From Tetracentron sinense (Eukaryota; Streptophyta; Magnoliopsida; Trochodendrales; Trochodendraceae), in contig JABCRI010000934.1 in assembly GCA_015143295.1 (NCBI GenBank), positions 38,141 to 102,140 on the forward strand: a stretch of DNA of 64,000 bases, written 5' to 3'. The position numbers and the translations under genes are program-made. The notes beneath the pieces are model-generated. The model worked only from the letters and a program-made list of their open reading frames with translations. It made no database searches and was not told where the DNA came from. Below are positions 10,313 through 20,854 of the stretch, one piece after another (the stretch's first letter is position 1; the number at the start of each line of letters is the position of its first letter).

Positions 10313-11870
10313 ATGGGTGTTGCTTCCTCCTCCTCTCCTCCCATCCGATCCAAGAAAGGTCCTTCAAAATGCAAAACACTCGAATTTAAAGAAAAACTCA
10401 AAGAAAATTTCAGAAAAAGGAAAGTGGTATATGGTAAGGTTCTAAACTTCGTCCTTTTTGATTCTTGGAAACTTAGGATTAGCACTCTCTTTAGAGATTT
10501 GAAATGGACATCCTTCCTAGAGTCCAATGAACCTATGTACCCCGAGTTGGTAAAACTTTTCTACACTCATTTCAATACAACCAAGAAACCAAGATTGTCA
10601 CCTTCTATCTTTGTGGGAAAGACATCTCATTTCATCGAGATAATTTAAAAGCCATTTTCAAAATTCCCCATGGAAATTTTCAGTCCTATACCAAAAAAAA
10701 AATGGACTACTCTTGATAGTTTTGAGGTGATTGATACCTTAAAGCTTATGTGTACAAACCAAGACACCACTCAAGCCTTTCAACCCAAGGTCAAGGACCT
10801 CACTCTAGAGGCTAGGATCATTCATCATATTCTTACTTATAACATTCTTCCTAGAGCCAGTGGTACCTCGGTGTTTTTGTCATGTGGTGAATCCTCACCA
10901 CTAAGCATATTGACCTCCCTTACCCTATTATTCATACCATGAATGACAATGTAAAGAGGAATACAAGGAACCTCCCCTATGGTCAAGCTCTCACCCATCT
11001 CTTCCGTTACTTCAAGATCCCCTTGGATTCCTTGCTTGATAAGGAAGAAGTCTCTCACTATGACATCTACAGTAAGGCCACCATGTTCAGGATGTGATAT
11101 CTGTGGTAAGAAGAGAGGGGTTGGATTCCTAAGTCCTTCATTGAGGCAACTCCCTCATCAGCTACAAATGCCTCCTCTTCTAGGAAGTAAGGCAGAGGTA
11201 ATCCAGGGACTGGATCCTCCTTTGGCACTCCTTCTGGAACCCCTACTGAGACACCACTAGAATCTCAGAGACAGCAGCTCAGACCGAGGAGAGTGGACCA
11301 TCTACTGAGCCATTGCCAACTCGGAGGCTATCTTTGATGATGATCTACTTGGCCTACTGATAGGCAAGATAGACTCCCTCAGCTCGAGCATGGTGAGCTT
11401 CCATGCCAAGGTTGGATACTCTAGACACTAGAGTTGGAAATGTGTTGTGGATATGGATGTTTTAAAGAACATAATTGATGCCACCACAAATGCAGTAGAA
11501 AGGAAAGCAAATGATTCATTTGAGCAAGCACAAAGAATGAGTGATGAGATCTCCCTCATCAAGGGTAGAACAAATTTGATTGATAGCAAGCTCAATGTAT
11601 TCGGACCTAGGCTCAGCCAGATGACAGCTTAACTGAATGGCCTAGTTTTTGATTTGAAGAGTGTCAAGTCCCGTATCGGACTTCTTTGATGACTACTTTG
11701 CAGAGTTTCATTTTGGGAGCAAAGAGTGACCCTTAGATAATCTCTTTTTGATGTTTCCAGGGGGAGAAAAAGTCCCGTATCGGACTTCTTTTTGTGTGCA
11801 AACATGTAATCTTTTTGTGAATTTTTGGATGGATATTTTGTTTTGTTATGTTTGGCATATACATCCAATG
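10313..11870 (+). pseudogene. degenerate ORF, 'putative plant transposon protein' type
   Basis: The frame from 10313 gives a basic N-terminus, then KWTSFLESNEPMYPELVKLFY, and after an in-frame stop at 10646 continues with LTLEARIIHHILTYNILPR. After a frameshift it continues with LPYGQALTHLFRYFKIPL near 10970-11025. This block order matches a plant-specific family often annotated as putative plant transposon protein (I believe Pfam PF20167), found in many non-autonomous LTR elements; function unknown. The tail (11447-11632) is helical and ends in the LSQMTAQL region. The sequence then becomes non-coding with two copies of AGTCCCGTATCGGACTTCTT at about 11668 and 11773. Confidence 0.6.
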
Positions 11871-12145
11871 ATGCATTTCCTATACACCGTGCCTTACAAA
11901 AATGAATAATTTACTATATTGGTATCAGGTGCTTATGAATGACATATTTAATTGGTATCATGTGCTTATGAATGGTTTATCTAACTTTATGCAAAGGAAT
12001 AGAATTTCTATCATGAATATGTTGAAATTCATTAATGCATATGTTTAGGGGGAGCTTACCTCAAAATTTCATTTGATTTATATATTGAGGAGGAGCTTGT
12101 TCCTATTTCATTCCATTATTATGTCATAATCAAAAAGGAAGAAAT

Positions 12146-12745
12146 TATTAGCCCTACAGGTTACAACCATAGGGACCCTTAATGATTTTGATGATAACAA
12201 GAAATGACTATTGTGTTACTAATGCTTCTAATAAGTTTATGTGAAATTCAGATTACAAAGAACATTAGCATACTATCTAAGGCACAAAGCATGAAATTGA
12301 GACAAGGCATAGAAAGGATCCACATTCAAGCCAAAAAACAATCCATCCGAACAAGTTGAGGACCATACCAATCCTTGCAAAAAGACTAGACTCGGTGACA
12401 TAAAGATGAAGACTCACTTGGAAGCAATCTTGGTCAATAAAGAAGATCACAAAGATGAAACCAAAGAAGATGAACCAAGATCAAACTTGAAGAGCATTGA
12501 AGATTCTCACCTATGAAGGTTAAAGGTGTCTACATTTTTTTGTTGAGAGATCTTAGGACTTTTGTAAAAAGTTCTTAAAGTTGGAAGAATGAAAGCTCAA
12601 ATACCTAGAATGACTTTAAAACCTTTAGAGCATTTATGCATATCATTATAAGGTCCTAAGACATCATGTTTAATGAGTATAATCTTCATAAAAACAAATT
12701 AGTTGACCAGTTGGATTATTCATATCATCTAGGCTTGTATAGAAG
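12146..12745 (+). repeat. 3' LTR piece of the non-autonomous element
   Basis: It follows AATCAAAAAGGAAGAAAT, a decayed polypurine tract, and starts TTAGCCCTACAGG, like the TGTTAGCC start of the LTR at 2111-3496. The sequence GATTTTGATGATAACAAG a little further on is common in SIRE-type LTR starts. It is interrupted at 12746 by another LTR, so only about 600 bp remain. Confidence 0.5.
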
Positions 12746-13640
12746 TGTAGAACCCCGAAAACTTGGATTCACTGTTCATGTGAATAGTTCTTGTAAAAAG
12801 AGCCAAAAAGCCTTGATGTAATTATGATTTATTTTTTGAAATGAAAAGTAGTGTGATGGATATTTTAAAACCTTAAAGGAAGTGTCATTTGGTGTTTATG
12901 GGTGTTGAAAAAAATAGGAAAAATGTCCTAAGTAGAATAGAATGTGAAAAATTAGCAAAATAGGCAAAATCAGGTTCCACTCATCGACGAGCCCATCTCA
13001 GGAAAAACCACTTGTTGGCGAGTTCAATGGACAGTGTTGAAATAGAATGTCTTGAAGACATTATCATCGACGAGTACTGTTTGGAGACCCAAACTCGTCG
13101 ACAAGTACACCCACTCGTCGATGAGTCCAACACGCGAAAAATCGGGAATAGTTATGAATAATAGGTATTTTCGATTTTTGGCAACCCTAACTCTATAAAT
13201 ACCCAATTTTCGTGGGATTAAGGGTTTTAACACCTTGAGAGACATTATTTGAGAGAAAAAGAGAGAGATCTAGGGTTCTAAAACAGGCTTTCCATTTGAG
13301 ATCAAGGAGGAGCTCGATCCTTACTTCCAAGGCTTCCTTAAGCTTGGATCTTCTTCCTCAAGTGTGGATATTCACTCTCAAGCTTGAGTTCATGTCCAAG
13401 TCATCTTTCAAGCCAAGATTTGACCTTTGCAAGGTAAGTATACCTTATTAGTTGATTTAGTGATAACCTAGATCCTAAACCTAGATTTTAAAGCATGAAT
13501 GTTGAGATTTGGGTATTAGCAACCCCTATTTTCTAAATTGATCATATTTCCCTAAAATGTATTGACTATAGAGCATGTTAGTGATAATCTAGATCTTAAA
13601 CCTAAAATGTATTACTGAAAAGGGAGTTAAAGAACTTTTG
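12746..13640 (+). repeat. truncated gypsy-type LTR
   Basis: It starts TGTAGAACCCCGAAAAC, like the start of the solo LTR at 53908 (TGTAGCACCCCGG). It carries palindromes related to ACTCGTCGACGAGT at 12978-13125, a TATA box (CTCTATAAAT, 13191-13200), and a GAGAGAAAAAGAGAG leader with repeated TCAAGCTTG-like words. No terminal TTACA was found, so the 3' part is missing. A short internal duplication of CTAAAATGTATT lies at about 13553 and 13601. Confidence 0.55.
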
Positions 13641-14511
13641 GAGGTTCTCTGCAACATCTAGACGCTCTCCTTGCTTCACAATCATCTCTATGATTTCCCC
13701 TCTAAACTACTTAAAACTATTTTTTCATATCTCTATTTTGTTTTTGTTATTGATAAGGACTCTATTAGTAAAGAGTTGGAATGACTCTAATAGACACTAC
13801 AAGAAATCTACTGACTAGTAATGGAATATTGGTGACGCAATAAGACGGAACGGTCCACCGTCACTAATGGACTGTCCCCATTAAGCATTTCGAAAATATT
13901 GATTTTTTAACAAATTTAATATGTGCAAAGAACTGGTCCCTGAAGAGACTGTAAGAGCTTTCATTTCGTTGAATGCACGTCTCCTATGCATAAAGAGTCT
14001 CAACTAATAATCACATCAGTTTTTTTAGTGACAGATTCTGGTTTAATTACATAATTTTAAAAAAAAATTTATTAGTAAAAATTTAATACGGGCAAAGCAC
14101 GTGCTCTTTTACTAGTATATATATATATATATAGTTTGCTATTCAATTGCTTTAATTGTTTAACATGTGCAGGAATTTAGTAAGTAAATCCAACATAGGA
14201 TAATAAGCACCCATGATCGCCCAAATTTGGTGATTATAATTAGGGTTACAAAGGGCTAAATTAAATGCCAAATCTAGAAAGCAAATAGAAAGGAATATAT
14301 TATTTTAAAAGCAATAAATATAACTAACCCAATTCTATGATTGAGAGAAATGAGAGGAGAGAAGGGCCGCGTCCCTTATGGTGACCCATAAGCCACTACT
14401 TAGTACTAGCCTCATCACTAGATCTACCGTAAGAACCTCGGCTAAGTTTAACGAAACTTCTACTAAACGTCACTACTCCCACTCGGTCTATTTTTGACAA
14501 GTGTTCAGATG
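13641..14511. other. unassigned spacer with a possible helitron end
   Basis: There is no gene. CACTACAAGAAA at 13795-13806 looks like a CACTA transposon terminus, but no partner repeat was found. AGCACGTGCTCTTTTACTAGT at about 14096-14116 has the form of a helitron 3' end: a small hairpin about 7 bases before CTAGT. A short TA microsatellite follows (14117-14133). The remaining bases hold nothing I recognise. Confidence 0.35.
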
Positions 14512-14712
14512 TTTTTTTCTTGGGGGGAACAGGGGTTATCCGGGCCTCCTGGAGCACCCCACTAAGTCCCTTAGGCCGTGCAAATCACTTCATATTATAC
14601 AACCAAAAAAGACGGGATAAATCCCAGAGGGTGGCCAACAAGGGAAGGGACTCGAACTCAAGACCTCCGCTTCCTAAGTAGTGGTCTTGGTCACTAGCCC
14701 AACCCCTCGTTG
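14512..14712 (-). mobile_element. tRNA-derived SINE
   Basis: On the minus strand it has an A-box-like GGGCTAGTGACC (14700-14689) and a near-perfect B box GAGTTCGAGTCC (14659-14648) about 30 bases apart, as in an internal RNA polymerase III promoter. The 3' end is an A-rich tail, seen as TTTTTTTCTT on the plus strand near 14512. No cloverleaf for a functional tRNA can be drawn. Flanking duplications were not identified. Confidence 0.7.
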
Positions 14713-15879
14713 GGTTCTAGGGGTTGGGATCTAGGATACTCGCTCATCAACATGACTCTCACTGGAGAGATGTCTAAATATTTTGTCAGAGATCTCTCCA
14801 AAACTTCTCCGAACTTTTGGATAGGGTATATAGGGTATAGAGGGGCCAAAGTCTAGAAAAAATAAATCTATGTCCGAGTGTTTTATCTCTAAAGTATAAA
14901 TAAATGAAAATGGGATTAGCAAATAGACATGGGTGGTGTTTATCAAAACTCAAAAGGACCGAACCAGATTTGAAAAGGATCAATTGCGAGTGCATGATCA
15001 ATGATACTTTTTGGATGTGGGTCTGGCATGGTAGAAAAATTAGGGTCATGTGGCTAAAATACAATATTGATGTAATGTTATTGCAGCCATATTTCTTTTA
15101 GGAAAAATGTGTTGCGCAAAAATTATTTAGGGTCCCTTCTTTTGCTAAGAATTACAAAGCTTGTCACTTTGGACTTTATATGGTGGTCATTAAGAAATTT
15201 GAGTCACTTTGTCAAGGTTTGTAACAACATTACTTCTCGGAAAATAGTTAACGGACCTAGGGTTTCCATTATGTAATTGATGACCGGTCCTCATTGGTTC
15301 ATGCCCACTTTTAAACAAACGCCAACTGTGGTTGAGATTCACTCACCCTTAGGATTAGCAATCTAACCTTGGTTTTTAGAAAAAAAGAACCAAAATCTTA
15401 ACTTTAATTTTCTTAAGCTTAACCAGGGTTATAGGGGTGTTAAAAGGGACACGAGGATATGGGGGTAAAATAAGTAGCGGACCCATGGGTCTGCTAATCA
15501 TTGCTCTCACTTCTTCCTAATTCTTATCCGCATGAGATTTCAAGTCTTATCATTTTATATAAGATTTGAAATTATTCATTTTGCTCATTCCAAGTCTTAT
15601 GGGTAACCCAAGAGATATAAAAAAAGCATAATACATCTAATTCTCAAAAGAAAATACATATTGTCAAACAACAAAACTTACAAAGAGCTAGACTTTAGTT
15701 ATAAGTTTCAACCAAAGAACGGACCCTTAAAGAAATTGCCAAAAGCTAGCTAAAAAGGAAGCTACAAAAAGTAATTTAGTTTGAAACTGGGAGTAGGATA
15801 CCTATTGCCAGTGTATTTTTGCCCATAACAATTGTTTTGTTTTATTATAAACGTGAATATCTTGAGCCTTAAAGACTCT
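14713..15879. other. unassigned spacer with one dispersed repeat copy
   Basis: No conserved protein or RNA is recognisable. The part at 15320-15500 (AACTGTGGTTGAGATTCACTC ... TTAAAAGGGACACG) is shared with the right flank at 60180-61390. The rest is low-copy-looking AT-rich sequence. Confidence 0.5.
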
Positions 15880-16000
15880 TACTAGTCCCATGTGCTGCAT
15901 AGGGAATAGCCCATACCCATACAACCGATATTGAGGGGAGCTCAGGAACTGACCTCGAGACCTCCGCGTTTACGGTTTGTCCTTCGGACACTAGGCTACA
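15880..16000 (-). mobile_element. probable tRNA-derived SINE, diverged
   Basis: The minus strand carries TAGCCTAGTGTCC (A-box-like, near 15998-15986) and GGAGGTCTCGAGGTC about 25 bases downstream, in the position of a diverged B box. The pattern parallels the clearer SINE at 14512-14712. The B box lacks the usual GTTCGA core, so this is tentative. Confidence 0.4.
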
Positions 16001-16092
16001 TACTTGAGGTTCCATAATGGTTGTTTGGTAATGTCATTATCAACGTTTCATTTCTACATACAAAACATTCTGTTGAGCATAGCCAGTTTCTA

Positions 16093-16101
16093 AAGATTTT
16101 A
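16093..16101. repeat. 9-bp target site duplication of the MULE (left)
   Basis: AAGATTTTA directly precedes the terminal repeat at 16102 and is repeated exactly at 57238-57246, immediately after the other terminal repeat. A 9-bp duplication is the hallmark of Mutator-like transposition. Confidence 0.9.
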
Positions 16102-16195
16102 GGGTAAATTACAGTTACCTCCCCTAAGATTTGGTGAAATTGCAAAGACCTCCCCCTAGTTTCTAAAATTGCATTGCCCTCCTGTGTTTCAATTC
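16102..16195 (+). repeat. MULE terminal inverted repeat, left
   Basis: Starts GGGTAAATTACAGTTACC and includes TGGTGAAATTGCAAAGACCT and TTTCTAAAATTGCATTGCCC. Both blocks occur in reverse complement at 57150-57237. About 18 of the first 20 bases agree. Confidence 0.88.
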
Positions 16196-16275
16196 TGAGT
16201 AACAGATATTGCCCCTTTTGTTAACTTGACGTTACTAAAGTCGATGAACTTTGATGATGTCATGCTTTAAATGTT

Positions 16276-16443
16276 TGTTGATGATGAAAAATGATAAGAT
16301 GACACGTGGAGGTAATTTCCTAGTCAGAAGCCACGTGGATAAAGATTATGAAAATCTCAAAAGGTTCTATTACCTTAAAATATTTTTTACAAATTTTGAT
16401 TCAACAGCTTATCAGATATTTGTTTACACAATTTTGTGGTTTA
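16276..16443 (+). repeat. Tat 5' LTR, first part
   Basis: Starts TGTTGATGATG and matches 43870-44060 of the 3' LTR, apart from a short extra segment (about 43919-43939) present only in the 3' copy. It is cut at 16443 by the copia insertion; GTTTA (16439-16443) is repeated at 30693-30697. Confidence 0.92.
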
Positions 16444-17798
16444 TGTTAGACATGATGCCTAGAAAAGTCATTTACACTGTTAGATTCTTATTAATTTAAT
16501 TAATAAAGACTTCTTCTTAATCTATTGTGTATTCATTATAGGTAATTGACCATGATCATGAGATGATCTATACGATATGAGATATTGATAAAGGTCCTTA
16601 AGATATATTGTAGGAAAGTTATGTGATTAGATTATCACAGGTAGATATAACTTTCTGGTTCCTTATACCTTATATAGTCACAACTGTGGGTGAAGCTGGG
16701 CACTTCACTTATATGGCTGCCAGAATGCTAAGATGTTCTCAATAGTTGAGATGTAATTCTATCTCGAACTATTATAGTGAAGACTACATATCAGCATATG
16801 GGTCTTTAAATGTACACTGACTGATTGCATTCAATGAGAAACCTCTTGCATAAACATACTATCAGATAGTTGGTCTCTCATTCATATTGAACAGTTTAAA
16901 TGATCCTCAGATCTAATGAGTTCATCTATGACTGAGCAGTGATCTGACTGTTTTGATTCCACCAATGTATTTTCTAACTTAGGGAATACAATACAGTGAC
17001 AGTTGGATAGTCAGAAAGTTGTTCGAGTCATGATGAATTTCAAACAAGAAATCCATGCTCATTAATTTGAGAGATTATCCAAGTTCCGAGTAAGACAATT
17101 GATTAAGTTCAAATCCTGCGCAGGTGATTTTGAAAACAAAATAAGTTTTGAAATATACTTTTATTAAAAGGTATTATGCTTATAAAATGATTTTCTCAAA
17201 ATATTTTTCATGAGAAATTGTTTTTCATGGCTTAATCATAAGTCTTGGAAACTCGAATGATTTGCAATGGGCTATGAGTTAGATAGTATGTCAATCTCGA
17301 AGAAGCAATAAGGATAATGTATTTGGAAGGATAAATCGAATTTAGAAGTTCATGTGGCAGGATCCATATTGGTTAAATGTTCATACACTGGGATTCAATT
17401 GTAACATGAATATCTCACGTCACTTGCAATTCCGATGTAATTCCCGTTTAGGGTCAATGAGATAACATTTGGTAAGCCAGGGTAAGAATGTCCCAGAGCA
17501 ACATTGGAGGTTCTCACATAAGAAATAAAAGCTCAATAATTGATTAAAAGTTAATCAATTATTTAAGTGATTGAAAGTTAATCATTTAATTAAATAGATT
17601 AAAAGTTAATCTATGGTTTATATTAATTGTTAATTTACATCTAGGGATTATTTTATTAATTATTTAATTAAGAAAAAATTAAAGGGGAAATGGGTTTGAC
17701 CCATATCCATAAACCCATTAAAATGAACCTTTAATATGGGCCAAAGCCCATTGGTTTAAACCCTAGGGTGGGGCGCCCACTTGAGGAATCCTAATTGG

Positions 17799-17844
17799 AT
17801 TAGGATTATGTGTTTTTTTTTTTTTTTTGGAAATTAGGATTATG
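17799..17844. repeat. poly-T micro-insertion with 12-bp target duplication
   Basis: ATTAGGATTATG occurs at 17799-17810 and again at 17833-17844, enclosing 22 bases that are almost all T. The 3' LTR has a single ATTAGGATTATG here and no insertion, so this is a post-insertion event. It looks like a LINE-mediated insertion made of little more than a poly-A tail in minus orientation. Confidence 0.7.
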
Positions 17845-18053
17845 TTAATTAAATAATTGTTGAAATATAATTTCTATAATTATGGAATTAAAATCCAATT
17901 GTTGGATTGCAATTAGGATTAAGATGGAATTGTAATTGGATTACAAAAAGGAGTTTTAACTCCTCAAAACTCATGCCCCATAGCAGCTCACGCCCCCCCT
18001 TGGCATTGGTCTCCTAGTTTGACTAGGTTTCCTTCTCTTGTGTAGGACGTTGA

Positions 18054-20249
18054 TGTCGCGACCCAAAACCCACCCTAGGAGTTAGAGTGAACTTTGGACG
18101 ACTAATCATGGCTTACATGACTTGCTTGACAAACCAACCTGCAAAAACCCACAGAGCATATACAATAGAGGATGACAGCGGAAACATAACTATAAAACAC
18201 AGCGGAAGTCTAACAACCTCTAAGTATATATACATGGTCCAAGTTTAATACAAAGAAATCAAAACAAAGAAAGTGCGGACATACCCGCCAAAATACATGG
18301 ATATAATCATTCATGCTCACCCACAGGTAATCCACTCAGAATCTAACACCACCCACTGATAACCCTCTACGAGAGGTTCCTCCAAAGGCTCCTCGACGTA
18401 CTCCTCCTCCACCCATGGACCAGGAGCACAAACATCAAATGGAGCAGCAGCTCCCTCAGAACCTGCCGACATAAGAAGTACGGCTGAGCATGGAATACTC
18501 AGCGGGTACCAAGCACTAACCAACAGTCATAGCATACGTATAGCATACATAAAGCAGGAAACAATTCACGCATATAAAGCAGGAATGATTCATATCATGG
18601 CAATAAAGTAAAGCAATATAATTCATCATGTTTGCAATCATAAAAGCCGGTAAAACCCTTGAAATCTTGTGCACTTGACTTGACTGAAATTACCATTTTT
18701 ATGCTTGAAACCTTGTCTACCGTGTCATGCGTGTCATGCTTGTATCATGCGTGTATCATGCTTGCTTGTTCTGAAAAGTAATCTACTTGTGAGGGAAGGG
18801 AGACCCTTCTTCCTAGAATGCTCATGCTTGTCCTTCCACTTGTGAGATTCACTTGTGAGATGTCCTTGTGAGATGCACTTGCGAGGGAAGGGAGACCCTT
18901 CTTATGATATGTATGCACTTGCGAGGGAAGGGAGACCCTTCTTATGAAAATGCATGATTGTCTTGTCCTTGCCAAAAGCGAAGTAAAACATATCGTAGGA
19001 TATGCCCCACCTCTAAATCCCATTCTTGAAAACCTCGGTAAATCATGTCATGTATGCGTGCTCGTGAGGTCGTGTGCATACTTGCATTTGAAATTAAATA
19101 TGGCATTGAGTAATTCATAACAGATAACAGCAATGATTTGAGCAATTTAGTATTCATATCATTTAGGAAAAGCGAACAATCACACTATCATGACCCTAGC
19201 AATTTCCATAAACCTTAAACATGAAATTTATTAATTTATTATTCATCTCATTCACCTTGACATTTCATCAAACATGGTGCATTCATTATTTATTAACCCT
19301 ATAACATGCTTTTCTAGGTGGGTTATGCTCACATCATACGTGTTTGTTCATTATGGATACAATGCCCTCCCCATTTCATTCTTCACATCATTTCACACGG
19401 CATCCAATCGCCAATTCCGTCTCCATTCACCATTCAGACCCGTCCATCTCATAGCACATGTGTAAATGAAAGAAAACAAAGAGAAATAAAGTAAAAGAAG
19501 GAACTATAATTAGGAGGGTAGCAAGAAGTACCGACCTTGAAGAAATGAGGAAGAAACCCCTTCCAAAAACGACCGTGAGGTGCTGCCCTAGCTTGGGGAA
19601 CACTCTCCACGAGTGCTTGAACCGTGATCTTGGAGAAAAGCCGGACTTGAAGTGATCTAGGGTCTCAAAACCCTTTGATTTCTCTTCCAAAGACAAGCCC
19701 TAGGTTGGAATCGCTTTCTCCCCTTTCTCCTATTCTCTCAAACTCTCTAAGTGTCGAATGATACCCTAAAGGCTCGGGCAAGACTCTTAAGGTAAGAGTA
19801 AACCGACCAAAAGACCATAATACCCTTACTGAAATTTCTGCAAAAACGCGAGTACCGAGCGATCAGTGTTTATGACCGATCGATCGGTTGCCTACCGAGC
19901 GATCGGTGTGTTGACCGAGCTCTCGACCAAAAATCAACTCTCTGGAAAATTTTCCCATACAAAAATCTTGATCAGTCGATAGCTACCGATCGATCGGTTT
20001 TGGACCGATCGATCGCTCTATGGACCGAGCGATCGGTTGCCTGCAGGTTCAGACTGTTTTGGCCATATCTTTTGACTCGCTCGTCGGATTTTGACGATTC
20101 AACTTGCGTTGAGTTTGTACTTCGAAAAGGAACATTTCTGACGTTTCGGAATTTTCAATTTCTTCCTTATTTATTAATTGTACTACTTTAAAGGCAAAAT
20201 GGCTATGAAAGTGTCATGCATTAAATGTGAAAAGGTCCGGGGCTCTACA
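18054..20249 (-). mobile_element. solo LTR A, gypsy (chromovirus-like)
   Basis: A 2196-bp segment starting TGTCGCGACCC and ending GGCTCTACA, flanked by the exact TSD GTTGA (18049-18053, 20250-20254). The empty site is visible in the sister 3' LTR near 30040. It aligns in reverse complement with the solo LTR at 53908-56123 at both ends and at a stem-loop (18483-18503), so its sense strand is minus. Clustered CGATCG palindromes lie at 19852-20039. Tandem units with GAGGGAAGGGAGACCCTTC lie at 18786-18950. Tekay/Del-like assignment rests on the TGTA...TTACA-type ends and is inference. No coding capacity. Confidence 0.88.
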
Positions 20250-20433
20250 GTTGACTTATCCCTTTAATTAAGGAACCCTCTTATTAGAAGGACTCCTTAA
20301 TTAGTAGGTATTCTATAATTAGAGTAGTTATAGATAAACTAGGATATTGTTTAATTAATAATAAGAGTTATTATTGATAAACAATTCCTAAAAGATAAGA
20401 TCAAGTTGGAGTAGGATTAGGATAGGATCCTAG

Positions 20434-20443
20434 TCTATAAATA
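20434..20443 (+). promoter_or_regulatory. TATA box of the copia 5' LTR
   Basis: TCTATAAATA, conserved at 30224-30233 in the 3' LTR. Expected to set the transcription start of the copia genomic RNA about 30 bases downstream. Confidence 0.75.
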
Positions 20444-20842
20444 CCCCAACACCCTAGACCATTAAACACTTTTCTCCAGATTTTCGTGAGCTATATAGGT
20501 GGTGCAAATTGAGTTTTGCTTTTCTAGGGTTTTGAACCTTAGTACTTTTGGTGATAGAAGGTCTACACCATTACTCCATCTTCTTCCTCTTGCTTCTATA
20601 ATTTCAAATGAGATTCTAAAGCTTCGTGGGGATAGTGAAGAACAAAGATCGAGCTTCTAGTATTTTTTCGGAGAAATCTCTACAAAGAGTTCTAACGGTT
20701 CGAGTGGATTAAGTTTCACCGGTAAAAAACATTCACCGAGGTGATATGACTAAAACTCTTAGATAATTTTGATGCTTTCTATGGTGTTAAGATCTAGGGG
20801 ATCCAGTTTTCGTATAAATTTTTATCCGGATCCCCCTTCAAG

Positions 20843-20854
20843 TGGTATCAGAGC
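20843..20854 (+). other. primer binding site, initiator tRNA-Met
   Basis: TGGTATCAGAGC lies two bases after the 5' LTR end and is the standard copia primer site. Confidence 0.93.

Larger units (their letters stand above)
16444..20840 (+). repeat. copia 5' LTR (with nested solo LTR)
   Basis: Starts TGTTAGACATGATGCC and ends ATCCCCCTTCA, next to the PBS. It carries a TATA box CTATAAATA at 20435-20443. It differs from the 3' LTR by a poly-T insertion at 17811-17832 and by lacking about 58 bp that the 3' LTR has at 30266-30323. It is interrupted by the element at 18054-20249. Confidence 0.93.

Noticed and set aside
13795-13806. CACTA transposon
   Set aside because: CACTACAAGAAA is a good terminus, but no inverted partner was found in the window.
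14648-14712. Functional tRNA gene
   Set aside because: Only the A and B boxes are tRNA-like; no acceptor stem or cloverleaf can be drawn and an A-rich tail follows, so it is a SINE.
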